Below are positions 18,619-27,968 of a stretch of 64,000 bases of DNA, one piece after another. The stretch spans positions 267,461 through 331,460 of the forward strand of contig NZ_KK211214.1 in NCBI RefSeq assembly GCF_000621125.1, read 5' to 3'. The notes below the pieces were generated by a model, which ran no database searches, was not told where the DNA came from, and saw only the letters and a program-made list of their open reading frames with translations. This DNA comes from Maribacter antarcticus DSM 21422. GTDB taxonomy: Bacteria; Bacteroidota; Bacteroidia; Flavobacteriales; Flavobacteriaceae. Positions within the stretch are counted from its first letter, which is position 1. Every line of letters starts with the position of its first letter. Made by a program: the position numbers and the translations under genes.

Positions 18619-19926
18619 TTGCAGATAAAAACAAGACCAAATATAGTAATATGGATTTTTGCAGGCAGTATATGCTTCGGCTTATCGGCTTGTATAGAAG
18701 AATTTGAGGCTGAAAATATAACTGATGCTTTAGCGGGTGCACTAGTCGTCGATGCCAGAATTTCTGACCAGAACAGGGAGCATACTATTTTTTTATCACG
18801 TACTTTTTCTTTGGAAGCGTTTGAGCCATTGCCTGAAAAAGGGGCACAGGTCGGTATTTCAGATGAATTGGGTAATCGTATTGATTTTTTGGAAATTACG
18901 CCAGGTGCCTATAGTACCAATGGTGCCATAACACTAGAGCAGGATAAGATGTATACCTTAGAAGTTCTAACTATAGATGGTGTTAGATATACCTCAAATG
19001 AAGCTAGTTTACCTGGCAAGGTCGAAGTAAAGGACCTTCGTGCGGAAAGAAGAGTTAATGGCTTTGAAAAGGAGGGTATTGCTATTTTAGTTGATAATGA
19101 GGATACGTCCAATAGGCCAAATTACTTTCGCTATGAATATGAGGAGACCTATAAAATTGTTGCTCCATATGTGAACCCTTTTGATTGGGATGAAATTGAC
19201 TACGATATTAATGACGGTGATGGTTGGGAAGTTACCATTGCTTCTCGCGATGAACTAGTAAATGTTTGCTACGGCAACAACAAGTCTAACGATATCATTC
19301 TTGCATCAACGGCTGTTCTCGATGCCAATAATTTAGATGATTTTGAGGTGCGATTTTTAGGAAGTGAGAATTATGCTATTTCTCATCGGTATAGCATTTT
19401 GGTCAAACAATACCATCATGATATTAATGCAGCCTCATTCTTTGGTTTACTAGAAGATTTCTCAAGTATAGAAGGAATTTTTAGTAATGTTCAAACAGGA
19501 CGGTTAGAAGGTAATATAGCTGTTCAAAATTCCGATATGGCCATTGTTTTTGGGTATTTTGAATTGAGCTCTTACAGTGAGAAGAGAATATTTTTTGAAT
19601 ATGAGGACTTTTTCCCAAACGAACCTTTGCCTCCTTACCTGACGAATTGCGCTACAGGAGCACCACCATTGTATCCAGAAGGGTTCCATATAACACCCGT
19701 GCCAGAGGGTGGCGAATTTATAATCGATGGGACTGCCGGTTCCCCTTTAATCGACGGAATTTTAACTGGGTTGTATGCCTATCATGCGGATAACGAGGAT
19801 TATGAAGAGTATATACTTAGAGAAGGTTTGGGTGGGGCTGCACCATTTTTTGTCAAACCTTTGGGATGTGTTGATTGCCGTGTATTTGGAAGTATTATAG
19901 TACCTAAATTTTGGACAGAAGAATGA
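18619..19926 (+). CDS. DUF4249 lipoprotein, TonB-receptor partner (TTG start)
   Basis: The 435-residue protein has a lipoprotein signal with lipobox FGLSAC (Cys about residue 25) and the DUF4249 pattern: a beta-rich N-terminal half, FRYEYEETYKIVAPYVNPF, then ISHRYSILVKQYHHD, a FFEYEDFFP motif and a C-terminal CVDCRVFGS...PKFW. The only initiation codon that keeps the signal peptide is TTG at 18619, three bases after the receptor stop, so translation is probably coupled. DUF4249 genes regularly follow TonB-dependent receptors in Bacteroidota and may act as outer-membrane partners, but the function is not established. It overlaps the next gene by four bases (ATGA). Confidence 0.85.
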   Translation: MQIKTRPNIVIWIFAGSICFGLSACIEEFEAENITDALAGALVVDARISDQNREHTIFLSRTFSLEAFEPLPEKGAQVGISDELGNRIDFLEITPGAYSTNGAITLEQDKMYTLEVLTIDGVRYTSNEASLPGKVEVKDLRAERRVNGFEKEGIAILVDNEDTSNRPNYFRYEYEETYKIVAPYVNPFDWDEIDYDINDGDGWEVTIASRDELVNVCYGNNKSNDIILASTAVLDANNLDDFEVRFLGSENYAISHRYSILVKQYHHDINAASFFGLLEDFSSIEGIFSNVQTGRLEGNIAVQNSDMAIVFGYFELSSYSEKRIFFEYEDFFPNEPLPPYLTNCATGAPPLYPEGFHITPVPEGGEFIIDGTAGSPLIDGILTGLYAYHADNEDYEEYILREGLGGAAPFFVKPLGCVDCRVFGSIIVPKFWTEE

Positions 19927-21137
19927 GAAAAATTAGTTACATAGGAATTTTGACAATGTTAGCAGTATCAAGCTGCGTAGAACCCTTTGATATTTCCAGT
20001 GAAATACAAAGTGGAGAGACTATTGAAATACTGTTGGTTGTAGAAGCTACCCTTACCAATGAATTAAAACAGCAGGAAGTGCTTTTGGGAAAAGGTAGGA
20101 GTTTTGCCAACGACTCCATACAACCCGTGGCTCAAAATGCGAATGTTTCTGTTATTGATAGTAATGGAATTACTTTTTTATTTTCTGAAATAGAGCCGGG
20201 GCGTTATGCGTCCGATGAATCTTTTCAAGCACTACCAAATGTAGCGTACCAGTTGAATATACAGACTGCCGAAGGTAATTCGTATGCATCTGAATTGGTT
20301 TCTCTTCCTGAAAACGCTACGTTGACGGCGGTTTACGCAGAACGGATAACCGATGATTTAGGCATTGAAGGAATAGCTATTTATGCAGATGCTGAAATCA
20401 TGCCTAGCGAGGCGCCTTTTTTGCGTTACCAGTATGAAGAAACCTTTAAGATTATTGCGCCCCTATGGTCTCCTTTTGATATGATAGTGACCAATCGAAA
20501 TCCGCCTTATGACTTTGCCTTGGTTCCTAGAGAGCAAGAAGAGCGCATATGTTATGGCACGCAACCGAGTAATCGCATCATACAAGCACTAGACCTAAAT
20601 AGGTCTGGAAACAAGGTAAGTAGAAATCTAGTACGGTTTATCCCAAGAGATGATTTTATCATCAGCCACCGGTACAGTATATTGGTAAGGCAACTGGTTC
20701 AGACTCCGGATGCCTATTCTTTTTACCGTATCTTGGAGGAGCAATCAGGTAACGAAAGTCTTTTTACCGAAATTCAACCGGGGTTTATTGAAGGCAATAT
20801 ATCGAACACGAGTAATCCTGTTGAAAAAGTACTTGGCTATTTTGAAGTAGCTAACGCAAGCCAAGGAAGGATTTTCTTTAACTACGAAGATTTTTTTCCT
20901 GATGAGAATTTACCCCCGTATGCGATAGGTTGTGTTTTTTTGGGTGCACCACCAACCATTAATCCCGCTGGAGACTCACCTTTAATGGATGCAATAGATA
21001 GTGGCTTTTTTATATACGTACGTGATAATGAAGGTGAAGTAGGCTTGCCTGCTGGCCCTTATTTAACCGCGCGTAGGGCCTGCGGAGATTGTACGGTTTT
21101 AGGAAGTAATGAAATACCTGATTTTTGGATAGAATAA
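19923..21137 (+). CDS. Second DUF4249 lipoprotein (tandem paralogue)
   Basis: The 404-residue protein begins at the ATG that overlaps the previous stop (ATGA at 19923-19926). It has a lipoprotein signal ending MLAVSSC, and the same landmarks as its neighbour: LRYQYEETFKIIAPLWSPF, ISHRYSILVRQ, FFNYEDFFPDE and a C-terminal ACGDCTVLGS...PDFW. It is a diverged tandem duplicate of the upstream gene, with clear collinearity but moderate identity. Two different lipoproteins with one receptor may form alternative or joint complexes; this is inference. Confidence 0.85.
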   Translation: MRKISYIGILTMLAVSSCVEPFDISSEIQSGETIEILLVVEATLTNELKQQEVLLGKGRSFANDSIQPVAQNANVSVIDSNGITFLFSEIEPGRYASDESFQALPNVAYQLNIQTAEGNSYASELVSLPENATLTAVYAERITDDLGIEGIAIYADAEIMPSEAPFLRYQYEETFKIIAPLWSPFDMIVTNRNPPYDFALVPREQEERICYGTQPSNRIIQALDLNRSGNKVSRNLVRFIPRDDFIISHRYSILVRQLVQTPDAYSFYRILEEQSGNESLFTEIQPGFIEGNISNTSNPVEKVLGYFEVANASQGRIFFNYEDFFPDENLPPYAIGCVFLGAPPTINPAGDSPLMDAIDSGFFIYVRDNEGEVGLPAGPYLTARRACGDCTVLGSNEIPDFWIE

Positions 21138-21147
21138 TTGGAGAGTT

Positions 21148-22932
21148 ATGAATAGAATAATTGTTTTGAGTTTGGTTTTTCTGATGTATTCCCTCGAAGG
21201 TTCGTCTCAGTATGTCGTAAAAACTCCGTCCGAGTTGGAAAGTTTAAAAAAACTTCCCCAAGAAAAGATGTATATAGACCATACCGGGCCCGTAGTTTTT
21301 GCCGGAGAATACTTTTATTATGCCCTATACTGTTTTAATGCGCAGAGCAATAAACTTACGAATATCAGCAGACTGGCATACGTTGCCTTGGTCAACGATG
21401 AAAAGGAATATGTTTTTGAGCATAAATTAAAGATGCAACAAGGTCTAGGACAAGGCGATTTCTTTATTTCGGCCAATGTGCCATCGGGCACATATAAGCT
21501 TTTGGGGTATACGCAATGGATGAAAAATAATGGGCTAACACAAGTATTTAAGGACGATATCGTCATCATAAACCCCTATCTGGCCGATCAATCTAAATTA
21601 TTGTCCGGCAATACTAAGGAAAGTAATAAAAGCAAAGAAGCATTAAGTCCAAAGAACAAAGCCATTGATTCTTCTACCGTTGCATTTTCTATCGATAAAA
21701 CAAGCTATAGCAAACGAGAGAAAGTAAAACTATCCTTAAAAAATTATAAAGGTTATTTAGGAAATGGAGCGTACACGGTAAAGGTTATGAACAAAGAGTA
21801 TCTGGGAAAGGATTCTTTCATGGATGCTACGAACTATGCCGATGCCTATTTTAATACCGAGGGACAGTTGAAACAGCAGGTAGGCGATAGTCTATTTTTA
21901 CCAGAACAGCGTGGCGAGCTTTTCTATGGGAAAGTAACAGATGCCAACGGCAGTCCTGCGGTGGATAAACCTGTGGTTATATCCATCCCTGGAAAGGAAT
22001 TTTTATTGAAATTCTCAAGGACCGATGACGACGGTAATTTTTATTCCTACTTGAGAAAGGATTATAAGGTTTCAACGGCAGTGGTTCAAGTGGAAGATGA
22101 ATCGGCCAAGTATGATATTAAAAAGGGAACTATTGGTGATTTGGATTTGTCGGAGTTGACCTTCTTAGATTATACTTTATCCGCAGAAGATAAAGAAACT
22201 ATTGCAGCCCGAAGTGTTCATAATCAAATTGAAAATCATTTTTTTCAGGTAAAACCGGATTCTATTTTACAAGGGGATTCCATCGATCCTTTTGATGGCG
22301 GAATACCGGAAACCCTTATTTTGGACGAGTATACCCGCTTTCCTACTTTTGAAGAAACCATGGTAGAAATTGTCACTAATGCTGGGTACAGGAATGGGGG
22401 TAAGGGAGACGACTATGTGAAGGTGGCACAGGACTTCGAAACCTATGACGAAGAGTTTAACAATTTCCCCTCGATTATTTTAATAGATGGCGTTTTTATA
22501 CCCAACCACGAAAAAATAAGAACCTTTGATGCACGTAACATAGAGAAAATTAGCTTGATACGGGATAAGTTTGTTCTTGGTGGTAGCGAGTATCAGGGAA
22601 TTGTTTCGGTAGAAACCTTTAACGGTGATTATCTAGAAACACATGCCTATGAAAACAGTTCTGTTATCAATTTTAAAAAATCAGAACCGATAAAAAATTA
22701 TTATAATCAAAGTTATGATGTGGAAGCCAACGAATTTTCTAGAATTCCAGATTATCGCAGCCTTCTTTTTTGGAAACCCCATGTGGTAATCGATAAAAAT
22801 AGCTATGAATTTGAGTTTTTTACGTCAGATGTGGAAGGTGAATATGAGATTATGCTGAACGGATTTACCTCTTATGGTAAACCAATAACACTTACAAAAA
22901 CCTTCAGCGTTTCTGAAAACACAATGAATTAA
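21148..22932 (+). CDS. Exported MG2-like/TonB plug-like domain protein
   Basis: The 594-residue protein has a signal peptide (MNRIIVLSLVFLMYSLEGSSQ) followed by a region like the MG2 and following domains of alpha-2-macroglobulin-type proteins (KMYIDHTGPVVFAGEYFYY ... VPSGTYKLLGYTQWM), a carboxypeptidase-regulatory-like stretch (FYGKVTDANGSPAVDKPVVI) and, near 455-510, a plug-like segment (IILIDGVFIPNHEKIRTF and EKISLIRDKFVLGG). There is no beta-barrel. Such proteins occur at the end of TonB receptor/DUF4249 operons; the role is unknown. It starts 10 bases after the second DUF4249 gene. Confidence 0.75.
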   Translation: MNRIIVLSLVFLMYSLEGSSQYVVKTPSELESLKKLPQEKMYIDHTGPVVFAGEYFYYALYCFNAQSNKLTNISRLAYVALVNDEKEYVFEHKLKMQQGLGQGDFFISANVPSGTYKLLGYTQWMKNNGLTQVFKDDIVIINPYLADQSKLLSGNTKESNKSKEALSPKNKAIDSSTVAFSIDKTSYSKREKVKLSLKNYKGYLGNGAYTVKVMNKEYLGKDSFMDATNYADAYFNTEGQLKQQVGDSLFLPEQRGELFYGKVTDANGSPAVDKPVVISIPGKEFLLKFSRTDDDGNFYSYLRKDYKVSTAVVQVEDESAKYDIKKGTIGDLDLSELTFLDYTLSAEDKETIAARSVHNQIENHFFQVKPDSILQGDSIDPFDGGIPETLILDEYTRFPTFEETMVEIVTNAGYRNGGKGDDYVKVAQDFETYDEEFNNFPSIILIDGVFIPNHEKIRTFDARNIEKISLIRDKFVLGGSEYQGIVSVETFNGDYLETHAYENSSVINFKKSEPIKNYYNQSYDVEANEFSRIPDYRSLLFWKPHVVIDKNSYEFEFFTSDVEGEYEIMLNGFTSYGKPITLTKTFSVSENTMN

Positions 22933-23016
22933 TCAGGATGTATTACCACCAAACCAAATTATATTCTTTAGTCACAGATGGGATTACTTCAAACTCATAA
23001 ATAGTATAAAACCATG

Positions 23017-24834
23017 CTATGAATAAAGTGCTGTAATGTCATTTTTAAACTTCTCGCGGATGACCCTTCTTTTTAATTTAAGGGTAGGAGTAAGTTCGGC
23101 TTCAGCACCATCTTCATGTATGGGCAGCCATGGTGAACTGATGAGTTTAAACTTTTTTACCTGTTCAATATGACTGAATTGAGGATTGTAGGCATCAATC
23201 ACTTTTTGATATTTGGAGATGACGTCTTTATGCTGTATCATGTCATCCAAAGTACTCCAACCTAATTTTTTGTGCTGACACCAATTTTTTAGTGACGCTT
23301 CAGAGGGAAGAATAAGGGCGGTCACAAATTTTTGCTTGTCGCCCACCACCATCATTTGTTCGATTAAGAAGTCTTCTTTCATTTTATTTTCAATTGGGGC
23401 AGGGGCAACATACTTACCTCCGGAGGTTTTCAATAGCTCCTTTTTACGATCTGTTATTTTTAGGAATTCGTTGCCTGTGGCATTTTTAATTAATTTACCT
23501 ATATCGCCCGTACAGAACCATTTTTCACCATCGATTTCTTTAAAGACTTGGGCGTTGATTTTTGGTTTTTTGTAGTAGCCTTCCATTACATTGGGTCCAT
23601 GTGCTAAAATCTCTCCTTCGTCGGTGGCGTAGTTACCATCTGACAGGTCTATTTTGAGGGAAACTCCAGGAATGGCATATCCTACTGTCCCAATAAAGGT
23701 GCCGCCGGGTTCCAAACTATTGATAGTTAGGGTGGGCGAGGTTTCTGTAAGTCCATAGGCCTCGCGTACAGGGATCCCGGCTGCACAGAAAACACGAAGT
23801 ATGTTTGATGGACAAGGAGCAGCCCCCGTAACAATCATGCGAATGTTACCTCCTAAAGCATCGCGCCATTTGCTGAAGATAAGTTTATCCGCAATCTTCC
23901 ATTGTAGTTTTTTGGTACTGGAACGTTTTTGGTCTAGCTCAAAATCATCGGTGAGGTTCAAAGCCCAAAAAAAGAGCTTTTTCTTTATTCCTTCAAGGGC
24001 AAGCCCTTTATTGTAAATGGCCTCATAGACTTTTTCCAATAATCTGGGAACGGTAGTGAAGACTACAGGCGCCACGCTTGCTAAATCTCCATCTGGTCCG
24101 CTTAGGTTGTCGGTGCCACAAAAATGAACTGCAGCACCCTTATAACAATAAGCAAAGGAAACCGCACGCTCATAGACATGACATAACGGCAAAAAGCTGA
24201 TGATTTTTTCACTTTGCTCCAACGGAAGAAATTTGGAAGTTTCCAGAATAACATGCAGGATGTTTTTATGTGTCAACATCACCCCTTTCGGGTTTCCGGT
24301 GGTACCGGAGGTATATATGATGGTGGCCAAGTCTTCCGATTTTATACCTGACTTTATTTCTTCTACCTCATTTTGTTTTGAGGTATCGAATACAGTTTCC
24401 CAAAAAGGCCCTTTTGAATCTTTGTCAAATGCGTAAATACGCGTCAGCTTAGGGCTATTTTTTTGTGCTTGTGTTAGTTTGTCGAACAAATCTAGTCCAC
24501 CACAAAAAGCAGCTTTTACTTCGGCTTCATTCAAAATATATTCGTATTAGCTTGGGCTGATAGTCGGATACATGGGAATACTAATCATTCCTACCATTTG
24601 TATCGCAAAATCCATAATGACCCATTCTGGGCGATTTTTATAGGACGTAATCGCAATTTTGTCTCCAGGTTCAAACCCTAAATTCAATAATCCTGAAGCT
24701 GCCAACTCTGCAGATTCTAGTACCTTTTGTGAACTATAAGATATCCATTGGCCGTCGGCATCCCGTGCGTTTAAAGCATTATCAATAGGGAAATTGGCAA
24801 CTTGGTGGTACAAAAGGTCAAAGAGTCTTTTCAT
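23017..24834 (-). pseudogene. Long-chain acyl-CoA ligase (AMP-forming), interrupted by one in-frame TAA
   Basis: Read on the minus strand from ATG at 24834, a single frame of 605 codons encodes a full acyl-CoA synthetase, broken only by TAA at 24547-24549. The N-terminal 95 residues end ...YPTISPS, and after the stop the frame resumes YEYILNEAEVKAAF, exactly the family's continuous sequence (a Glu or Asp is normally found at the stop). The rest is intact: TSGTTGNPKGVMLTHKN, YGLTETSP, GEWFCTGDIG-like motif (WFCTGDIGK) and TDRKKELLKTSGGKYV. Activation of a fatty or aryl-aliphatic acid would feed the acyl-CoA block upstream. One base change could explain the stop, so it is a recent mutation, a strain variant or a sequence error. 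A protein might still be made from a downstream start, but without the N-terminal segment. Confidence 0.85.
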
Positions 24835-24908
24835 GGTGCAGTATGGGATTGGTTAATTTAATTGTAAATCGATGAAAAACAGTTTAATATACAAATAATC
24901 CCGCTGTT

Positions 24909-25438
24909 TTATACCGTTGCCTTCCCAAGTTTTCTTTTTTGCTTAAAGCATGTTTTTTCTGCTATGTAGATAGTTTTGCGTACTTCACAGTATACGGTTT
25001 TTCTGCTTGTCGGTAAGTTTCGTTTTCTTTACAATATCGATTTCCTTTTGCTCCCTTACCATCTTCCTTATGTTGTCTAGCTCACGAGGGTCAAAACAGA
25101 AATCGGCATACAAGGCTTTACGTGCAGGGCGTTTGAAATAGATTTCTGGCCAACTTGTCCCAAACGATATAATCATCGCCTAAGAGCTGCATGAGCTGTA
25201 CGATAGGTATAGGGTCTACCGCCGCAAACATACTTCCCCAAAAAATGGAACCTACAAAATTTTTGTTTTTGTACGTGTAGCTGGCTTTGATACTGATACG
25301 TAACATGTCTTTCGAAATACCAATGATTTTTCCAGAACTCCTACGGTACATGGGAGACCAGTTGAAATCCTATTTGAAGAGTAGTTCTTTGGCAACGAAT
25401 CGGGTGCCTATTTTAGCTATTTTTTGATAGAAAGACAT
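24909..25438 (-). pseudogene. DUF4442 (thioesterase-like) gene with three disabling lesions
   Basis: Manual translation from ATG at 25438 gives MSFYQKIAKIGTRFVAKELLF, then TAG at 25370-25372, then DFNWSPMYRRSSGKIIG and FWGSMFAAVDP...GDDYIVWDKLA. At about 25148-25151 an extra C shifts the frame; the next frame reads EIYFKRPARKALYADF. In the T5 run at 24998-25002 (A5 on the coding strand) another extra base shifts it again, and the third frame reads KTVYCEVRKTIYIAEK to TAA at 24909-24911. The rebuilt protein is a normal hotdog-fold DUF4442 protein, a family found with acyl-CoA genes. Removing the two inserted bases restores one frame except for the TAG. It lies between the broken ligase and the MaoC gene. 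Confidence 0.8.
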
Positions 25439-25459
25439 GTAGTTGTAGGTTGGTATGGG

Positions 25460-25924
25460 TTACTCAAACATCAGACTTAAAAATTCCGCTACACAGGCGG
25501 GTTTTTCTGTACCTTGGATTTCTACTGTGCAGTTCCAAGTAATTTTTAATCCGTTATCGCCATACGCATCCATTGCAGAAATGACGGTGTGTAGTCGAAT
25601 TTGGCTGTCGACCAAAACAGGGCTTGGAAACCGTACTTTATTCAATCCGTAATTGACGCCCATTGTTGCTGAATCTACCGTTATGAGGTCTGTCAATAGT
25701 TTGGATAAAAGTGAAACTGACATAAAGCCGTGGGCAATTGCTTTTTTGAATGGCGAATGTTTTTTGATTTTCTCAAGATCCACGTGCACCCATTGAAAAT
25801 CTTGGGTAGCCTTCGCAAAATCGTTAATCATTTCTTGGCTTATTGTCAACCATGCTCCCGCAGGAATTTCTTTGCCTACCAAACTTTTGAACTCGGTAAA
25901 ATTTACAATATGTAGTTGTGCCAT
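25460..25924 (-). CDS. MaoC-family (R)-specific enoyl-CoA hydratase-like protein
   Basis: The 154-residue hotdog-fold protein has the hydratase motif DFQWVHVDLEKIKKHSPF, with the Asp and His of the MaoC active site, followed by AIAHGFMSVSLLSKLL. Members hydrate trans-2-enoyl-CoA to (R)-3-hydroxyacyl-CoA. Its position inside a row of acyl-CoA enzymes supports a beta-oxidation-type step. The upstream SDR gene is about 220 bases away, so it may have its own promoter. Confidence 0.88.
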   Translation of the reverse strand: MAQLHIVNFTEFKSLVGKEIPAGAWLTISQEMINDFAKATQDFQWVHVDLEKIKKHSPFKKAIAHGFMSVSLLSKLLTDLITVDSATMGVNYGLNKVRFPSPVLVDSQIRLHTVISAMDAYGDNGLKITWNCTVEIQGTEKPACVAEFLSLMFE

Positions 25925-26147
25925 AGTTTTTGTTGTTCTTAAATTAAGTCAAAACCAGTTCTGTGATGTTAGCTTATGAGATTAGTGAAGCTGTCTTTCA
26001 AAAGTAAGCGGTTCCCAGTTGCAGTTGGCAGTACTAAAATTAACAAGCTCAGTTACTGCTTATAGCAACTGCTTACTTTCATTTATAATGGCCAAATAAC
26101 ACCTTTCCTGTATGTTTAAATCATTAAGTAGTTTACGCACGGTTTAA

Positions 26148-26885
26148 TTATCTAGCCGTTCCGCCATCAATGGTAAGACAAATTCCTGATACGAATCGAG
26201 CCTCGTCTGAGGCAAGGTATAGATAGCCGTAGGCAATATCGATAGGTTGTGCAGCGGTTTTAAGTGGAATACTTGCTTTAATTGCGTCTAAATGGGCCTC
26301 CGGAATGTCAGCGACCATGTCGGTCAGTGTAAAACCTGGTGCCACGGCGTTGGCTGTAATGCCAAACTTACCTAGTTCCATGGTCCATGTCTTAGCCATG
26401 GCAATAACTCCCGCTTTGGTGGCGGCATAGTTGGTCTGCCCAAAATTTCCACGTAGCCCTACATTGGATGCTGCACTAACTATGCGTCCGTAGTTATTAG
26501 CCTTCATATAGGGAGCAACAGCTTGGGAGCAAATAAACACCCCTTTCAAGTTCACGTCAATAACGGCATCCCACTCGTCCATACTCATTTTTTCTAAAGT
26601 ACGGTCTCTGGTAATGCCTGCATTATTGATGAGGATGTCAATTTTACCATGGGTGGTGTTGATGTTTTCGAACAGGGTGTCAATTCCTATTTTATCTGTA
26701 ACCGAAACAGCATGATATTCTGCTACACTACCACTGGCAATAATATCTTCTGCAACGTGTTGCCCTTGGGGCAACAAATCAATAATAATAACTGTTGCTC
26801 CTTCCTTTGCAAACAATTCCGCAATGGCTTGTCCGATACCTCTTGCACCACCCGTAACAATGGCGACCTTATCTTTTAGTCTCAT
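26148..26885 (-). CDS. SDR-family oxidoreductase, FabG/3-hydroxyacyl-CoA dehydrogenase-like
   Basis: The 245-residue classical SDR has TGGARGIG (NAD(P) binding), NNAG, a catalytic Ser in VSAASNVG, YAATKAG (Tyr-x-x-x-Lys) and the C-terminal CLTIDGGTAR. It resembles beta-ketoacyl-ACP/CoA reductases. In this cluster, oxidation of an (R)-3-hydroxyacyl-CoA made by MaoC is a reasonable inference. The distance from the quinone oxidoreductase upstream is 55 bases. Confidence 0.88.
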   Translation of the reverse strand: MRLKDKVAIVTGGARGIGQAIAELFAKEGATVIIIDLLPQGQHVAEDIIASGSVAEYHAVSVTDKIGIDTLFENINTTHGKIDILINNAGITRDRTLEKMSMDEWDAVIDVNLKGVFICSQAVAPYMKANNYGRIVSAASNVGLRGNFGQTNYAATKAGVIAMAKTWTMELGKFGITANAVAPGFTLTDMVADIPEAHLDAIKASIPLKTAAQPIDIAYGYLYLASDEARFVSGICLTIDGGTAR

Positions 26886-26940
26886 ATTTATTTTTTGTTT
26901 CTAGTCTCTTGCTTCTTTTTTCTTAATTTTAAGCTCACTT

Positions 26941-27921
26941 TTAATCGGCCACACGAATTACTAATTTTCCCTTTACTTTTCGCTGCATCATGGCTTTCAA
27001 TGCTTTTGGGGCATCGGCAAGGGAATATATTTTATCGATATGAGGTTTTAATTTACCTTCAGCATACCATTGCATTAAGGTTATGGTGTTTTGCATATTT
27101 TCTTTGGGTTGTCCCATGGCGAAGCCGCCCCAAAAGACGCCTACTACGGAAGCCCCTTTTAACAAAGGTAGGTTTAGGGGTAGTTTGGGAATTTCTCCCG
27201 AGGCGAACCCTACGACCAAATACCTACCGTTCCAAGCCATGCCCCTAAAGGCTGCTTCTGAATAAGAGCCACCTACGGGGTCATAGATAACATCCACTCC
27301 TTTGTTTTTTGTCACAGCTTTTATGGTCGATTTTAAATCTTCTTTACTGTAGTTGATTGTTTCATCGGCACCGTAGTGTTTGCAGAGCTCCAATTTTTGA
27401 TCTGAAGAGGCTGCAGCAATAACATGCGCACCCATAAGTTTACCCAGTTCCACAGCAGCAAGGCCAACACCACCCGAAGCTCCTAAGACGAGCAAGGTTT
27501 CCTCTTTTTGTATTTTAGCGCGGTCTTTTAGCGCATAAAATGAAGTGCCGTAGGCCATCATAAAAGATGCGGCTACAGGGAAGTCCATTTGCTTTGGTTT
27601 GAGAAAACACGCATTGGCAGGTATTAAAACTTCCTCGGCCATGGCGCCATGGGCCACAAAACCAAACACTTCATCGCCTACTTTTAGATGCTTTACGTCT
27701 TCCCCTATTGCCTTTACAACGCCCGCTACATCACTGCCTGGAGTAAAAGGTAACTCCGGCTTGAATTGGTACAAGCCTTGAATGATGAGTGTATCCGGAA
27801 AATTAACACCGCAAGCTTTCACACGGACTAACACCTCTTTTTTGTCTGGTTTTAAATTTACTACTTCTTCCAAGGTTAAGGAGGAAGGAGGGCCGTAATT
27901 ATTGCATCGTATTGCTTTCAT
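26941..27921 (-). CDS. Zinc-free quinone oxidoreductase/NADPH-dependent MDR enzyme
   Basis: The 326-residue medium-chain dehydrogenase lacks the catalytic and structural zinc ligands. It has the N-terminal GroES-like fold (VKACGVNFPDTLIIQG), GSDVAGVV, the cofactor loop LGASGGVGLAAVELGK and a C-terminal MQRKVKGKLVIRV. The closest recognisable group is NADPH:quinone oxidoreductase/enoyl reductase. In a catabolic acyl-CoA cluster it may reduce or oxidise an enoyl or keto intermediate; the substrate is unknown. It is followed downstream by the SDR gene. Confidence 0.87.
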   Translation of the reverse strand: MKAIRCNNYGPPSSLTLEEVVNLKPDKKEVLVRVKACGVNFPDTLIIQGLYQFKPELPFTPGSDVAGVVKAIGEDVKHLKVGDEVFGFVAHGAMAEEVLIPANACFLKPKQMDFPVAASFMMAYGTSFYALKDRAKIQKEETLLVLGASGGVGLAAVELGKLMGAHVIAAASSDQKLELCKHYGADETINYSKEDLKSTIKAVTKNKGVDVIYDPVGGSYSEAAFRGMAWNGRYLVVGFASGEIPKLPLNLPLLKGASVVGVFWGGFAMGQPKENMQNTITLMQWYAEGKLKPHIDKIYSLADAPKALKAMMQRKVKGKLVIRVAD

Positions 27922-27968
27922 TTTTTTTACTTTTCGCTGTTTGCTTTGATAATTCGGGCGTTTAGCGA

